From JAWWPY01 sp964412845 (lineage in GTDB: Bacteria; Actinomycetota; Actinomycetes; Streptosporangiales; Streptosporangiaceae), in contig CAYPQM010000182.1 of NCBI GenBank assembly GCA_964412845.1, positions 1 to 12,338 of the forward strand: a DNA stretch of 12,338 bases, written 5' to 3'. This document shows, piece after piece, positions 11,807 to 12,338 of this stretch. A model generated the notes under the pieces. It was not told the origin of the DNA. It saw only the letters and a program-made list of their open reading frames with translations, and did not search any database. The position numbers and the translations under genes were made by a program. Numbering within the stretch: position 1 is the first letter of the stretch; every line of letters starts with the position of its first letter.

Positions 11807-12338
11807 GTGGACGTCGACGCCTTCGTGGCCGCGCACCAGCCCGAGTGGCAACGCCTTGACACGCTGGTCAAGCGGCGGCGCGGGCTCACCGGGGCTGAAG
11901 TGGATGAGCTGGTCGCCTTGTACCAGCGGACCGCGACGCACCTGTCCGCGGTGCGTTCCGCCGGGCACGACCCGGCCCTGGTGGCCAGCTTGTCCAGCCG
12001 GGTGGCGCGGGCCCGCAGCGCCGTGACCGGCTCGTACGTGCCCGCCTGGCATGCGGTGGCCCGTTTCGCGGTGATCTCGTTCCCGGCCATGGCCTACCGT
12101 GCGCGCTGGTGGTGGCTGGGCACCGCGCTCGGGTCGATTCTGGTTGCGGTCCTGCTGGGCTGGTGGGTCGCCCGGTCCCCCACGGTGCAAGCCGAGCTCC
12201 TGCCCAAGGCCGCGGTCCGCCAGCTGGTGAACCACCAGTTCCAGAACTACTACTCGCAGTACGCGGCCACGTCGTTCGCCGCGACGGTATGGACCACCAA
12301 CGTGTGGGTCGCCGCCCTGTCGCTGATCTTCGGGGTCC
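11807..12338 (+). CDS. SpoIIM / DUF95 family membrane protein (3' partial)
   Basis: The first 177 residues are present and the gene runs off the window. The N-terminus VDVDAFVAAHQPEWQRLDTLVKRRRGLTGAEVDELVALYQRTATHLSAVR, followed by a soluble helical region, a membrane segment at about 105-121 (WWLGTALGSILVAVLLGWWVA) and the motif HQFQNYYSQYAATSFAATVWTNNV-like at about 144-167, is typical of actinobacterial stage II sporulation protein M homologues. Outside endospore formers this family is not proven to act in sporulation. In actinomycetes it sits with RDD, DUF58, DUF4129 and MoxR AAA+ ATPase genes and is probably part of a membrane complex served by that ATPase. The start is the GTG at 11807, chosen from its position after the -10 element and the family N-terminus. 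Confidence 0.87.
   Translation, partial: MDVDAFVAAHQPEWQRLDTLVKRRRGLTGAEVDELVALYQRTATHLSAVRSAGHDPALVASLSSRVARARSAVTGSYVPAWHAVARFAVISFPAMAYRARWWWLGTALGSILVAVLLGWWVARSPTVQAELLPKAAVRQLVNHQFQNYYSQYAATSFAATVWTTNVWVAALSLIFGV

Overview
The window is very GC-rich, with G or C at most third codon positions and many GTG starts. It reads as chromosomal DNA of an actinomycete. The gene order DUF5719, metallopeptidase-like, DUF3499, phosphomannomutase, Trm112, SIS isomerase, cation efflux, S-adenosylhomocysteine hydrolase, RDD, SpoIIM resembles the conserved manB/ahcY neighbourhood of Streptomyces-like and mycobacterial genomes. I cannot fix the genus. There is no rRNA, tRNA, CRISPR array or intact insertion sequence, and no gene-free stretch longer than about 200 bases.

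Layout. 1-664: the disordered Pro/Gly/Arg-rich C-terminal end of a large protein that starts before the window, probably the membrane glycosyltransferase usually found here. It is coupled by a 4-base overlap to a membrane-anchored DUF5719 protein (661-2181). 2244-2717 (minus): a zincin-fold metallopeptidase family protein that has lost the HExxH zinc site. 2909-3274: DUF3499, a small Cys/His protein. 3428-6113: a tightly coupled mannose operon of manB (TTG start), a Trm112-like protein and a SIS-domain phosphosugar isomerase, joined by GTGA overlaps. The operon would supply mannose-6-P/mannose-1-P for GDP-mannose and glycan synthesis. 6344-7312: a cation diffusion facilitator whose reading frame may begin upstream at an ATC codon. 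7176-7799 (minus): a MerR-type regulator carrying a 15-bp tandem repeat inside its DNA-binding domain.

7929-10674: the most interesting part. A canonical bacterial ahcY is followed four bases later by a second, shorter protein of the archaeal/Thermotoga-type adenosylhomocysteinase lineage. This second protein keeps the NAD-binding fold but has replaced most of the catalytic and substrate-binding residues. It looks like a pseudoenzyme partner or an enzyme with a new substrate. A nested, AT-rich double palindrome closes this unit and forms the last codons of the second gene.

10728-11741 (minus) is an RDD-family membrane protein with a Pro/Gln-rich repeat tail. 11807 to the end (plus) is the start of a SpoIIM-family membrane protein. 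These two are divergent and likely border the MoxR/DUF58 cluster expected beyond the window. Several genes (metallopeptidase, merR, spoIIM) appear to have -10 elements 6-8 bases before the start codon, suggesting leaderless transcripts.
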